Assembly: GCF_021190915.1 (NCBI RefSeq) | Contig: NZ_JAIOAP010000004.1 | Coordinates: forward strand, 62,001-126,000 | Reading direction: 5' to 3' | DNA: 64,000 nt | From: Cohnella silvisoli | GTDB lineage: Bacteria > Bacillota > Bacilli > Paenibacillales > Paenibacillaceae | In this document: positions 25,589-34,530 of the stretch, piece by piece | How positions within the stretch are numbered: the stretch's first letter is position 1 | Layout: each line of letters opens with the position of its first letter | The notes under the pieces: model-generated | Database searches by the model: none | Told to the model about the DNA's origin: nothing | What the model saw: the letters and a program-made list of their open reading frames with translations, nothing else | Position numbers and translations under genes: made by a program

Positions 25589-26604
25589 TACCTTTCTACG
25601 TCGCCTATTGAGTCCGACATGGCCCGGAGTATCTCACTCTCCGATGACATCGGGGTATCTCCCGCAACCGTGTGCGCGAGCATGGCCGCCGCCGCGGCAA
25701 ACTCGACTGTTCGGGCAGCCGGGAATCGTTCCAACTCGCCATGCACGATCCCGCTCGCGTAGGCATCTCCAGCCCCAATTCTATCATAGACGGAGAACGT
25801 GAGCGTTCTGGAGAAGGTGAAAACCTGATCTTTGAAAATAAAGCCCTGCAACGAATGCGTATTGTCGCCGTTGATGGAACGGTGGGTGCCTGCGATGACC
25901 GAGATATTATATTTTCGGGCAACGGCTGGAATAAGCTCCATGAGTTGCTCCTGCCGGTTTTCTTTATCCGTTTCCATCCTCAGGATGAATAGGGCATCAT
26001 TCTCGTTCATCATGACGATATCCGCCAACTGAAGCATATCCTCATAGAACGGTTTTGCTTTCGCATATCCATCTTCTCCCCAGTGGGCAGTGCGGTAATT
26101 GCAGTCGAAGACAACCGTTCCTCCGTTCTCTTTGACCGCTTGCGCGAAGCATTTCATGTGATGCCGGACGGAATCGTTCATGGCTAGGGTGATCCCACAG
26201 AAGTGGACGACATCAACTTGCTTGGCGATTTCCGCGAAATCATACGTTCCATCGGGTGCGGTATTAAAGCTGCTATCCTGTCGATTGGAATAGGTAACGC
26301 GACTAGGCCGCGCGCCGAAACCATTTTCCAAGAAGTACATTCCGACGTAGTTGCCGCCGCGAACAACGAATGATTGCGTGATACCTAGCTTTCGAAGATA
26401 CGAAACGGCAGCATCGCCAACCGAATTGGCGGGCAAAGTGGTGACGAGGTACCCTGTATGCCCGAAGCGCGTTAGCGCCGAGGATATATTCACCCCCGAC
26501 CCAGAGAAAGAATAGCTTAGCGTGCTGGCTTGGGACAGCAAATCAAAACCCGGCACCTGCAAGCGCATCATGACCTCTCCGAATGCCGCGATTTTTTTAG
26601 CCAT
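25588..26604 (-). CDS. kdgK: PfkB-family sugar kinase, probable 2-dehydro-3-deoxygluconokinase
   Basis: A 338-residue ribokinase-fold enzyme: KIAAFGEVMMRLQVPG near the N-terminus, GSGVNISSAL substrate lid, a C-terminal DRIGAGDAYASGI with the catalytic Asp, and AHTVAGDTPM at the end. KDG kinases convert 2-keto-3-deoxygluconate to KDPG. The context (DgaF-type aldolase upstream) supports that activity. ATG 26604 overlaps the upstream aldolase stop by 8 bp (ATGGCTAA). A longer TTG start three codons earlier lies wholly within the aldolase gene and is less likely. Confidence 0.85.
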   Translation of the reverse strand: MAKKIAAFGEVMMRLQVPGFDLLSQASTLSYSFSGSGVNISSALTRFGHTGYLVTTLPANSVGDAAVSYLRKLGITQSFVVRGGNYVGMYFLENGFGARPSRVTYSNRQDSSFNTAPDGTYDFAEIAKQVDVVHFCGITLAMNDSVRHHMKCFAQAVKENGGTVVFDCNYRTAHWGEDGYAKAKPFYEDMLQLADIVMMNENDALFILRMETDKENRQEQLMELIPAVARKYNISVIAGTHRSINGDNTHSLQGFIFKDQVFTFSRTLTFSVYDRIGAGDAYASGIVHGELERFPAARTVEFAAAAAMLAHTVAGDTPMSSESEILRAMSDSIGDVER

Positions 26605-27352
26605 CGGAATCAACCAATCTTTTCATCGTTTCAAGCAGTTCGCGAACATCCTCGACCTTGGTGTTCCCCGTTTCCTTGTCGATAATCGAGGAGTACACAT
26701 GCTGGATGATTTGAGGGACGTTAGCCTCCAAGCAAATACGTAAGATCGCCTCGAAATTGTCCTTGTCGATGCCGCCCGTCGGCTCTAGCGCGAACCCTTC
26801 TTCTCCGCAGGCTTGCGCGACTGCTCGGAGCTCGTCTTCATGGCTTAACCCGCCCATCGGAAAGTATTTCAAAGCATTGCCGCCCATGTCGCGTACGAGC
26901 GCAATCGCCGTCTTGACGGGAACAATCGCATGTTCGTCCTGCACGGCGCTGATAGGGCCTGTTGAGATGTTCACATAGCCAACGCGCCCGGAAGGAGATA
27001 CCAGGCTGTTAATCCAACTATCTTGTCCGCCAAGGTTGGCGCGGGTAGCCCCCACGGAAGGAAACACTTGATTGATATGGCTTCCGGGATAGTGCTTAGC
27101 GATCTCCGCGACTACCGCGGCTTGGCGATTATCGCCCGCCCCTAATCCTATCGATACCGCTTCATCTATTTTTTTGCCGTATGCCTTCATCGCACCGACG
27201 GCTTGTTCGACCGTTGAATAATCTTTGGAGAGGACTCCGACCAACACATATCCTTCCGCCGCTTCGAACACTTCTTTGGCGTTGTCTACGTGGTTGGCTA
27301 AGACGTTTAATGCGGCGCGGCCTTTGTAGAAACGTTTGGTTATGTTGGACAT
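26597..27352 (-). CDS. dgaF: DgaF-like 2-dehydro-3-deoxyphosphogluconate aldolase
   Basis: A 251-residue protein of the KDGP aldolase family typified by Salmonella DgaF: MSNITKRFYKGRAALNVLAN, VSIGLGAGDNRQAA, INQVFPSVGATRANLGG, ALKYFPMGGL and LEPTGGIDKDNF, the last holding the phosphate-binding end of the TIM barrel. It splits KDPG into pyruvate and glyceraldehyde-3-phosphate. A frame extending 45 codons upstream exists, but GGGAGG lies 8 bases before ATG 27352 and the extension overlaps the DgaE gene, so the shorter start is used. One base separates it from the dgaE-like stop. Confidence 0.87.
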   Translation of the reverse strand: MSNITKRFYKGRAALNVLANHVDNAKEVFEAAEGYVLVGVLSKDYSTVEQAVGAMKAYGKKIDEAVSIGLGAGDNRQAAVVAEIAKHYPGSHINQVFPSVGATRANLGGQDSWINSLVSPSGRVGYVNISTGPISAVQDEHAIVPVKTAIALVRDMGGNALKYFPMGGLSHEDELRAVAQACGEEGFALEPTGGIDKDNFEAILRICLEANVPQIIQHVYSSIIDKETGNTKVEDVRELLETMKRLVDSDG

Positions 27353-27353
27353 C

Positions 27354-28457
27354 TTATTTGCCTCCCGCCAATTCGCGTATTCTAGATTCGATGACATGGA
27401 TATCGTCCCCTTGAAGCGGACGCGGATCGATATCGAAATAGCCTTGTCTGACGCCGTAATCCCTTGTGTAGATCGCAATTTCGCCATCGCGGAGCTCCGT
27501 TACGACTTTCTTTGCGTCCGTGTTTGCTCGCTCTGGATCAATTTGAATGCGGGCTCGGAAAATGGCTCGACCGGCTTCATCCTGCACGATCGTCACCTTG
27601 ATGCCTGCGATGTCATTCAGCGGCATTAACGCTTGCAACGCATCTTTCTCTTGCTCGCTTTTATCTTCCTTGACGCTGTACTCGTCAAGCGCTTGAAGCA
27701 AACCGAACGAGGTTTCTTTGCCGACCTTCATACTCCGCCCGATGCCATGCAATTGAACTTTAACCCATTCGATATAGTTTCTTTTACCGCCGACAATGCC
27801 CGAGGTAGGACCTTCGATAGCCTTGGAACCGCTGTAGATCGCAAGGTCGGAATATTTGACGTACTTCTGCAAGTCTTCTTCCGCCGCCGCATCCAAGATC
27901 AGGGGAACGCCATTTCGCTGCGCGATCTCCCAAGCTTCTTCGATGGAAATCATGTTTTTCTGGACGGCATGGTGCGACTTCACGTAAAGGATTGCTGCCG
28001 TATATGCAGTAATGGCATCTTCGATATGCTCAGCTTTTCCTTCATTGGCATAACCGACTTCGACGAGCTTTCCTCCGCCTAAATAGACCATTGTTTCAAC
28101 GGGTGCCCCGTATTGGACGTTGTGGCCTTTCAATATAATGATTTCTCGCTTAGGAATGACATCTTGATGGAGACGCTCGCTCAACCGGCGATTCCCTTGC
28201 GTTACGATGGCCGCAACGGAGAGCGCAATGCCGCTCGATGCCGAATTCACGATAATGGCGGCCTCCGAACCAACAATACGCGCGATATAATCTCCCGCTT
28301 TATCTACCAGATCCGCGATCTCGACATAACTTTGACCGCCATGCTTCATCGCGTCCATAACGGAATCCGTCGGAGCGGATACCCCAAGAATACTCATCCG
28401 TCCGCTTGCATTGATTACGCGTTTAAGCCCGTATTTAACATTCAATGAAGACACCAT
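27354..28457 (-). CDS. dgaE: DgaE-like PLP-dependent ammonia lyase (SelA-related fold)
   Basis: A 367-residue aminotransferase-fold protein. LKRVINASGRMSILG at the N-terminus is typical of the SelA/DgaE group, VNSASSGIALSV binds the cofactor phosphate, ILDAAAEEDL has the cofactor-ring Asp and IYSGSKAIEGPTSG has the Schiff-base Lys. Salmonella DgaE removes ammonia from D-glucosaminate-6-phosphate to give KDGP, and the DgaF-like gene that follows fits that route. ATG 28457 follows GGAGT. It overlaps the upstream amidohydrolase by 23 bp. D-glucosaminate is the best guess; other 2-amino-2-deoxy sugar acids are possible. Confidence 0.85.
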   Translation of the reverse strand: MVSSLNVKYGLKRVINASGRMSILGVSAPTDSVMDAMKHGGQSYVEIADLVDKAGDYIARIVGSEAAIIVNSASSGIALSVAAIVTQGNRRLSERLHQDVIPKREIIILKGHNVQYGAPVETMVYLGGGKLVEVGYANEGKAEHIEDAITAYTAAILYVKSHHAVQKNMISIEEAWEIAQRNGVPLILDAAAEEDLQKYVKYSDLAIYSGSKAIEGPTSGIVGGKRNYIEWVKVQLHGIGRSMKVGKETSFGLLQALDEYSVKEDKSEQEKDALQALMPLNDIAGIKVTIVQDEAGRAIFRARIQIDPERANTDAKKVVTELRDGEIAIYTRDYGVRQGYFDIDPRPLQGDDIHVIESRIRELAGGK

Positions 28458-29535
28458 TCGCAACGACTCCTTTGGCTTCTATGCTCCTATCGGCTACACG
28501 CTTGTCCCCTTCGGAATCAACAAGTGTAATCGGATCATTCTTTATGGCGAAGAGGGTTAAGTTGGCAACGTCCCCAACTTGTATTCGGCCAAGCTCCGGT
28601 TTCCCGAGCCAGTTGGCCGCATTTGTCGTAACGGCTGAGATCACTTCTTCAAGCGAGTATCCCAAGTGAAGAAACTTCGAGAGAACGTTGGCCATATTGT
28701 GCACCGGGCCATTTAATCGGTTCCCGCGGTAAATGTCCGTGCTGATCGTATTTAAGCCGATGCCATGCTGCTTGGCTGCCTCGGCAATCTTAAATGAAAA
28801 GCTCGCGGTACCATGGCCAACATCCAAATGAACGCCGCGTTCAATGGCATCTACTAATACTTGAAGGGGATTACCCTGATCATTGAAGAGATTGTTTTCT
28901 TTCCCGTGGAGATAGTGAGTGATAACGTCTCCCTTCTCTAAGAGAGGGATGATCTCCTCAATGCTCGGCGGCCCGGAACCGATGTGGACAATTAACGGCA
29001 GCGAGGTTTCATTAGAGAGTACTAGCGCCATCCTCAATGGTTCAATACCGGTTTCACCCACCACGCTTTTGCTGATTCGCGCTTTTAGTCCCACTATGAA
29101 ATCCTTATGCTCGTTTACCGCCTGAACGACTTTGTTCGTATCTATCCATTGTAGATTGGATAATTCATCGATTCTTTGCAGGCCCACTCGCGAAATGTTC
29201 AGAAAGGCGAATAAGTTGGTTCGGGCATGCTGTTTGCTTGCGGCTAACGCTGCAATCCGGTCCGCGCCGCAGCTTCCGGCATCCACGATAGTCGTTACGC
29301 CTAGCTTAATTCCGATCTCATCGATTTCATCGCCATAAGGCTCGAATTCGGGAAACGCATGGGCATGCAGATCGATCCAACCGCTCGATACGTATAAACC
29401 TGAGCAGTCTATTATGCGCTGTCCTCGTCCGCTGCCGGCTGTTGTGATCTCGGCAATTTTACCGTCTATGATAACGATATCGATAGCTTCTCCATTCACG
29501 AGCTTTAGATTACGTAACACAAGCGGCTCTTTCAT
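28435..29535 (-). CDS. Amidohydrolase/deacetylase (EF_0837 / dihydroorotase-like family)
   Basis: A 366-residue metal-dependent amidohydrolase. GWIDLHAHAFPEFEPYG carries the HxH metal pair, IVGLKARISKS the Lys that is usually carboxylated, IVHIGSGPPS and ITHYLHGKEN the further His ligands and STDIYRG the catalytic Asp. Members of this family sit beside DgaE/DgaF homologues in several Bacillota and are thought to remove an N-acyl or amide group before the lyase step. It is the first gene of a five-gene operon ending in GntR/UTRA. ATG 29535 follows AAAAAGGTG; a GTG three codons upstream is possible. Confidence 0.85.
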   Translation of the reverse strand: MKEPLVLRNLKLVNGEAIDIVIIDGKIAEITTAGSGRGQRIIDCSGLYVSSGWIDLHAHAFPEFEPYGDEIDEIGIKLGVTTIVDAGSCGADRIAALAASKQHARTNLFAFLNISRVGLQRIDELSNLQWIDTNKVVQAVNEHKDFIVGLKARISKSVVGETGIEPLRMALVLSNETSLPLIVHIGSGPPSIEEIIPLLEKGDVITHYLHGKENNLFNDQGNPLQVLVDAIERGVHLDVGHGTASFSFKIAEAAKQHGIGLNTISTDIYRGNRLNGPVHNMANVLSKFLHLGYSLEEVISAVTTNAANWLGKPELGRIQVGDVANLTLFAIKNDPITLVDSEGDKRVADRSIEAKGVVANGVFIEC

Positions 29536-29563
29536 GCGCTTCACCTTTTTCCGCAGCTCGATT

Positions 29564-29577
29564 TAAGAACGCTTACA
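29564..29577 (-). promoter_or_regulatory. cre-like catabolite-responsive element, amino-sugar-acid operon
   Basis: TAAGAACGCTTACA matches the cre consensus TGWNANCGNTNWCA at every defined position except the second. It lies 29 bases upstream of the amidohydrolase start, inside the leader, where CcpA would block elongation or initiation. Confidence 0.55.
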
Positions 29578-29609
29578 AATAGATTATTTTCTTAAGTTAA
29601 AATAATTAT

Positions 29610-29669
29610 AACGTTATAATGTTAAGGTAACACAGGCACGGAATAAAGTAAATAAAACATTATAATGTT
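29610..29669 (-). promoter_or_regulatory. Paired palindromic operators before the amino-sugar-acid operon
   Basis: AACATTATAATGTT (29656-29669) is a perfect 14-bp palindrome. AACGTTATAATGTT (29610-29623) is the same with one change. They are 46 bp apart. The inner copy overlaps a minus-strand TATAAT, so repression is the natural reading. The likely ligand protein is the GntR/UTRA regulator encoded at the operon's end. Confidence 0.6.
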
Positions 29670-29747
29670 CCGTAATGGGGTGAACAGCGATTGAATAAAA
29701 ATTAATATTAAAGTATATTTATACAAAAACAAGCGGGGGATTTTATA

Positions 29748-30491
29748 ATGAGTAAGACAATCGAAGAGTACTCACTCAATGCCTGGCCAGCGCTGCAAAC
29801 GCTTGTTCTAGACGGGTGGCTATTACGTTTTGCTGACGGCTACACGAAGAGATCGAATTCTATTAACGCAATTTATGCAGGAATGGAAGAGAACATCGGG
29901 GAGAAAATTACGAAGTGCGAAGAGATATATTCTAGATCAGACTTAGATGTCGTTTTTAAGATCACTCCTTTCGTACCGGATTTATTGGATAAAACGCTGG
30001 AGAATAGGGGGTACAATGTCCTCGACCCTTCGAGTGTAAAAACATTAGAGAGCTTAAAAAATATTAAAGATCCATTTATGAAAGACGTTGAGAATGCTGA
30101 ATGCTTGAATGATAAATGGCTCGAAATAATGTCTGAATTTAACGGTCTTTCGGAGAGAAATAAATTCATTACGCAGAAGTTATTATCCGGCTTACTCGTG
30201 AGGAAAGGTTATTTTATTCTGTATAACAATTCGATTCCAGTGGCATGCGGGCTTGGGGCTGTAGAGGGAAATTACGTAGGATTATATGACATTGTCACGT
30301 CTGCACACTATAGAAATCACGGGTATGGGGAGCAATTAATCTTAAATATCCTTAATTGGGCGAAGTCTATTGGAGCAACTAAAAGCTATTTATTGGTCGT
30401 TCAGAATAACATGCCTGCAATAAAATTATATGAAAAGTTAAATTATCGAGAGATCTATACGTACTGGTATAGATGTAAGAGAATTCTGTAG
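29748..30491 (+). CDS. GNAT family N-acetyltransferase
   Basis: A 247-residue protein. The C-terminal GNAT core is clear: GNYVGLYDIVTSAHYRNHGY carries the strand-4 / acetyl-CoA P-loop (RNHGYGEQL), and SYLLVVQNNMPAIKLYEKLN is the motif-B helix. The N-terminal half (LNAWPALQTLVLDGWLLRFA) is the degenerate second GNAT-like domain seen in two-domain members. The acceptor substrate is unknown. ATG 29748 follows AGCGGGGGA. It is divergent from the amino-sugar-acid operon and probably independent of it. Confidence 0.88.
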   Translation: MSKTIEEYSLNAWPALQTLVLDGWLLRFADGYTKRSNSINAIYAGMEENIGEKITKCEEIYSRSDLDVVFKITPFVPDLLDKTLENRGYNVLDPSSVKTLESLKNIKDPFMKDVENAECLNDKWLEIMSEFNGLSERNKFITQKLLSGLLVRKGYFILYNNSIPVACGLGAVEGNYVGLYDIVTSAHYRNHGYGEQLILNILNWAKSIGATKSYLLVVQNNMPAIKLYEKLNYREIYTYWYRCKRIL

Positions 30492-30530
30492 TTTGGATCA
30501 ATAAATGGAATAATTCGAGCATTTGAATCC

Positions 30531-30791
30531 TCATAATCGACCTCTAAACCCCATGAACGGTTGTTCAATTACTTCAATGGATTCATTTCCTGTGAAGAAG
30601 ATATAGAACTCTCTCTGCGGATCGGCAAGGTGAAATTTTTTATATTCCCTCCACGCTTCTCTTGAATCTGGGAATTCCGACATAACAGACATCTCCTCAA
30701 TGATTCGATGATTATTAACAGAGGAAGCCTTAATTGCTTCAACTAAAACCCAAGTATTTGGGTAGTGATCTCGAATGGTAGGCCATTTCAT
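30531..30791 (-). CDS. Small hypothetical protein, 86 residues
   Basis: I do not recognise a family. The protein starts MKWPTIRDHYPNTWVLVEAI and contains charged and aromatic residues throughout, with no signal peptide, membrane segment or metal motif. ATG 30791 has an excellent ribosome site (GGGAGG, 8 bases away), which is why I prefer it over a frame beginning 28 codons upstream and take the gene as real. The phrase WVLVEAIKA with a following ADPQREFYIFFTGNESIEV segment suggests a small alpha/beta fold. It is monocistronic, between GNAT and the membrane-protein pair. Confidence 0.7.
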   Translation of the reverse strand: MKWPTIRDHYPNTWVLVEAIKASSVNNHRIIEEMSVMSEFPDSREAWREYKKFHLADPQREFYIFFTGNESIEVIEQPFMGFRGRL

Positions 30792-30873
30792 AAGGAAAAC
30801 CTCCCAACAATTTTGATATGCTTTTATTTTATCATAAGGTAACAATTTTGAATGTAATTTGAAAATGTAAAAC

Positions 30874-30903
30874 ACACCTTAAGGAATACATTCCTAGAGG
30901 TGT
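30874..30903. other. Hairpin between the small orphan gene and the membrane-protein gene
   Basis: ACACCT-AAGGAAT pairs with ATTCCT-AGGTGT around an AC loop, followed by CTCTTTGTT on the plus strand. It could be a weak terminator; there is no clear upstream gene on that strand. Confidence 0.35.
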
Positions 30904-30979
30904 CTCTTTGTTATACAGATTAGCAGTAGTTGGAAATAAGCAATAAGAGTACAATTGTTTCATAAGGGAGGGCGTTATT

Positions 30980-32041
30980 GTGGCTGCCACGCAATTAAAT
31001 ACGCAAATGGCAATTAAGCGTAATCCTCGGGTATCGACTCCAAAACATTATATTACCATTGTGTTCGGCATGTGGTTGATCGGCGGGATATTCGTAGACG
31101 GTTATGCCCATAATCACGGTGTCGTTGAGACGTTCTTCACGCCGTGGCATGCCATTCTGTACTCCGGATTTATAGCTTCGGCAATATGGATGACATGGCT
31201 CCTATATCTATCTAGACGGGCAACCGGTCTGCCATGGCTGCAAGCGGCGCCGATAGGTTACGGCTTAGGATTGGTTGGCGTTGTCGTGTTTCTTGCAGGC
31301 GGAGTCGGCGATATGATCTGGCATATCGTCTTCGGGATCGAACAGGATACTGCTGCGCTGCTTAGTCCCACTCACTTGGTATTGCTGGTAGGAGCCGTGC
31401 TGATCTTATCCAGTCCATATCGGGCCGAATGGCATAACAAGGAGAGCAAGGAACCAAGATGGCGAGAATTTGCCCCTCCGTTTCTCTCCGTAGTCATTAC
31501 GATGGGCGCGGCCAGCTTTTTTCTCATGTACGCTTGGATGTTCCGCTTTAACCTGTCGGCCCAACCGGTTGTCGATTGGTATTGGAGTACTTTCTCCAAC
31601 GAACATATTATCGAAGTGAACGAAACGCGCGGGCTTACCTACACTCTCTTGGACACGATATTGTATATGTTCCCGATTCTCCTCCTCATGAAAAGATGGA
31701 AATTGCCGTTTGGTGCGATCATGGCGTTATTTGCGATTATTACGATCATGATGAACGTATTGGACGGATTCGAGGGCTGGCGCACGATTCTAGTAGCGAT
31801 GGCTGCCGGTTTGATTGGAGATCTGGTCTATCATGGGTTGCGCCCTTATGAGGGACGGATGTGGGCTTACCGGGTCGTGGCGTTTATAACGCCAGTCGCT
31901 TTGTGGACTATCTATTATATTTGGATGTTCATGCTGACCGGCATCGGGTGGTCGGTCGAGCTGTGGACCGGGTCCGTCGTTGAAGCTGGACTCGTGTCGC
32001 TGGGGCTTAGCGTGTTGGCGTTGTCGCCGAAAAGGGAATAG
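30980..32041 (+). CDS. Polytopic membrane protein with conserved His/Asp-rich helix ends
   Basis: A 353-residue protein with about 9 hydrophobic helices. The first helix is followed by FVDGYAHNHG and TFFTPWHAILYSG, and a later loop has GDMIWHIVFGIEQD and SPTHLVLLVGAV, giving several membrane-face histidines that could bind a metal or haem. I cannot assign a function; similar proteins are annotated only as hypothetical in my memory. GTG 30980 follows GGAGGG. The next gene, a lipoprotein with a His/Met-rich segment, starts 2 bases after the stop, so the two likely work together at the membrane. Confidence 0.8.
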   Translation: MAATQLNTQMAIKRNPRVSTPKHYITIVFGMWLIGGIFVDGYAHNHGVVETFFTPWHAILYSGFIASAIWMTWLLYLSRRATGLPWLQAAPIGYGLGLVGVVVFLAGGVGDMIWHIVFGIEQDTAALLSPTHLVLLVGAVLILSSPYRAEWHNKESKEPRWREFAPPFLSVVITMGAASFFLMYAWMFRFNLSAQPVVDWYWSTFSNEHIIEVNETRGLTYTLLDTILYMFPILLLMKRWKLPFGAIMALFAIITIMMNVLDGFEGWRTILVAMAAGLIGDLVYHGLRPYEGRMWAYRVVAFITPVALWTIYYIWMFMLTGIGWSVELWTGSVVEAGLVSLGLSVLALSPKRE

Positions 32042-32043
32042 AG

Positions 32044-32904
32044 ATGGGGAAGCGCAAGCTAACTTTTATTGTCGCGTGGATCATGGTCGGCACGTTCATT
32101 CTCGGAGGATGCTCCGATCCTAAGATTGTTAATGTAGACATTAACCCTCCGACCAAAGGTCTTCTGCATTACCTAAAGCAGGATCAAATGGTGAACGTGT
32201 CCGACAATGGCTACAAGGTGCGCGTGGAATCTTCCACTGCCGAAGTGAACAGCGAAACCGAAGTGAAGTTAACGTTGCGGGTACTGGACTCATCCGGACT
32301 CCCGGTTCGGAAGTTCTCCGAGGATATGACCAAGCTTATGCATTTAATCGTGGTGAGCAGCGACTTGTCGTCGTTCTCTCATTTGCACCCGGAATATAAA
32401 GGGAAAGGGATTTTCTCGGTTGCCTATAAGTTCCCTTTCGGAGGCGACTTTCTGCTCATCTCGGAATTCATGCCGGATAAGCAGGGAGTTACCGTCTATA
32501 AGCAATGGATTAGCGTGAAGGGCAAGTCCCCGCTGGCCGAGAAGCTTATCTCGGATACTGCGACTAAGCAGACGGTGGGCGGTCTGGATGTATCGTTGTC
32601 GATGATGCCGGATGCGAAGCATTTGGCGGCGGGGCAAACCGCCATGCTGAATTTCCGGTTTACCGACGCGAAGACGCATAAGCCGGTTAAATTGGAACCG
32701 TATTTAGGCACGGCCGGCCATTGCGTCATATTAAACGATACAGCGAACCAATACTTGCACGTACATGCTGCAACCGATATGAGCTCCGGCGAGAACGTTA
32801 TGTTTCATACCCAGTTTCCGGCTAGCGGCACCTATAAGCTATGGGCTCAGGTTCAATATGGGGGCAAGGTCAATGTCGTTCCTTATGTTATACGGGTTCA
32901 GTAA
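32044..32904 (+). CDS. Lipoprotein with two Ig/cupredoxin-like domains, possible metal-binding
   Basis: A 286-residue exported lipoprotein with lipobox ILGGCS. Two beta-sandwich-like repeats follow, of the YtkA/FixH-like sort. In the first, MHLIVVSSDLSSFSHLHPEY (about 99-118) and, in the second, GTAGHCVILND with YLHVHA each place Met, His and Cys in the pattern used for copper in cupredoxin-type chaperones. I infer a metal or redox role for the pair with the membrane protein upstream; neither family membership nor metal is certain. Coupled tightly to the upstream gene. Confidence 0.75.
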   Translation: MGKRKLTFIVAWIMVGTFILGGCSDPKIVNVDINPPTKGLLHYLKQDQMVNVSDNGYKVRVESSTAEVNSETEVKLTLRVLDSSGLPVRKFSEDMTKLMHLIVVSSDLSSFSHLHPEYKGKGIFSVAYKFPFGGDFLLISEFMPDKQGVTVYKQWISVKGKSPLAEKLISDTATKQTVGGLDVSLSMMPDAKHLAAGQTAMLNFRFTDAKTHKPVKLEPYLGTAGHCVILNDTANQYLHVHAATDMSSGENVMFHTQFPASGTYKLWAQVQYGGKVNVVPYVIRVQ

Positions 32905-32992
32905 GCTCTTGTTACCAATGGATGATACCCGTTCTGCATGGAAATGATGGTGGAAACGGAATCCCTAATTCAACAAAAGATGAGGTTAATAG

Positions 32993-34450
32993 ATGAGCGA
33001 CAATCAACGTTTCGCAGATTACGGCTTAAGCGAAGAGATTATCCGGGCGCTTGGCGGCTTAGGTTACGAGCAGCCGACGGAAGTTCAGCATAAAGTGATC
33101 CCTCTCGCGCTGCAGAACAAAGACCTGACCGTGAAATCGCGGACGGGAAGCGGCAAGACCGCCGCATTCGGAATTCCGGTCTGCGAGCTCGTTCAATGGG
33201 AAGAGAATAAGCCTCAGGCGTTGATCTTGACTCCAACGCGAGAGCTCGCGGTGCAGGTGAACGAGGACATTACGAATATCGGGAGATTCAAACGGATTAA
33301 AGCGACGGCTCTGTACGGCAAAGAGTCGTTTGCTAAGCAAACCGCGCAATTAAAACAGAAAACCCATGTCATTGTCGGTACGCCAGGCCGCGTAATGGAT
33401 CATATCGATAGAGGAACTCTGGAGATGGATCGGATCGAATATTTGGTCATCGACGAAGCCGACGAGATGCTTAACATGGGATTTATCGAGCAAGTGGAGA
33501 AGATCGTCGGGAAGCTGCCTAAGAATAGGATGACCATGCTATTCTCGGCTACGTTGCCCAAAGATGTAGAGAAGCTCTGTCATAAAATCATGAGGAATCC
33601 GGTCGATATCGAGGTGTCAACGGCGGCGGGAGCAACGAATACCCTGATCGACCACTCCTTGATCACGGTGAGAGAGGGCGATAAACCGAACTTGCTTCAC
33701 GATATTCTCGTCGTCGAGAATCCGGACAGCTGCATGATATTCGGCCGAACCCAGGAGCAGGTCGACCGAATCTATAAGCAGTTGGACCAACTTGGTTTCC
33801 GAACGGGCAGAATTCATGGAGGCATGGAGCAAGAGGATCGGTTTAAGGTGATGAATGAGTTCCGCAGAGGGGCTTTCCGTTATTTGGTCGCAACGGACGT
33901 GGCTGCACGGGGCATAGACATTGAGAATATCACGCATGTCATCAACTACGATCTTCCCCAAGATGCGGAAAGTTACGTGCATCGGACGGGGAGAACGGGC
34001 CGCGCGGGCAAGACGGGAGAAGCGATCAGCTTCGCCGCGCCGAATGAGGACAAGTTCTTGGCGGCTATCGAAAGCTACATCGGGTTTGAAATCCGCAAGC
34101 GGAAAATGCCTTCCAAGGACGAAGTCGCGCTTAGGCAAGCTGCCTTCGAGAAGAAGCTGAGCGTTCAGCCGACGATCAAGAAGGACAAGAACGAGCAATT
34201 AAATCAAGGCATCATGAAGCTATATTTCAATGGCGGCAAGAAAAAGAAGCTAAGAGCCGTAGACTTCGTAGGTACGCTTTCCCGAATCGAGGGCGTTACG
34301 GCGGAAGATATCGGCATCATTACGATTCAAGATAGCGTTACCTTCATTGATATCCTGAACGGCAAAGGCCCGCGCGTCATCGAAGCGATGAAGGACACGA
34401 CGGTGAAAGGGAAGCTGTTAAAAGTACAAGCAGCTAAGCCTAATTCGTAG
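32993..34450 (+). CDS. dbpA: DEAD-box RNA helicase DbpA/YxiN
   Basis: A 485-residue helicase with all DEAD-box motifs: the Q-motif at the N-terminus (GYEQPTEVQ), [31 protein letters not shown] (DEAD), [23 protein letters not shown] and [10 protein letters not shown]. The C-terminal domain (from about residue 400) holds [18 protein letters not shown] and [15 protein letters not shown], the RRM-like fold that in DbpA/YxiN binds hairpin 92 of 23S rRNA. It acts in late 50S subunit assembly. ATG 32993 follows GATGAGGTTAAT, a weak ribosome site. Confidence 0.94.
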   Translation: MSDNQRFADYGLSEEIIRALGGLGYEQPTEVQHKVIPLALQNKDLTVKSRTGSGKTAAFGIPVCELVQWEENKPQALILTPTRELAVQVNEDITNIGRFKRIKATALYGKESFAKQTAQLKQKTHVIVGTPGRVMDHIDRGTLEMDRIEYLVIDEADEMLNMGFIEQVEKIVGKLPKNRMTMLFSATLPKDVEKLCHKIMRNPVDIEVSTAAGATNTLIDHSLITVREGDKPNLLHDILVVENPDSCMIFGRTQEQVDRIYKQLDQLGFRTGRIHGGMEQEDRFKVMNEFRRGAFRYLVATDVAARGIDIENITHVINYDLPQDAESYVHRTGRTGRAGKTGEAISFAAPNEDKFLAAIESYIGFEIRKRKMPSKDEVALRQAAFEKKLSVQPTIKKDKNEQLNQGIMKLYFNGGKKKKLRAVDFVGTLSRIEGVTAEDIGIITIQDSVTFIDILNGKGPRVIEAMKDTTVKGKLLKVQAAKPNS

Positions 34451-34530
34451 TAAAGAAAATAGGAACGGATGTAATGATTTTCAGGAAGAAGGGGGAGATT
34501 AATGTCCATAAAGGCAAAGGAGGATAACAA

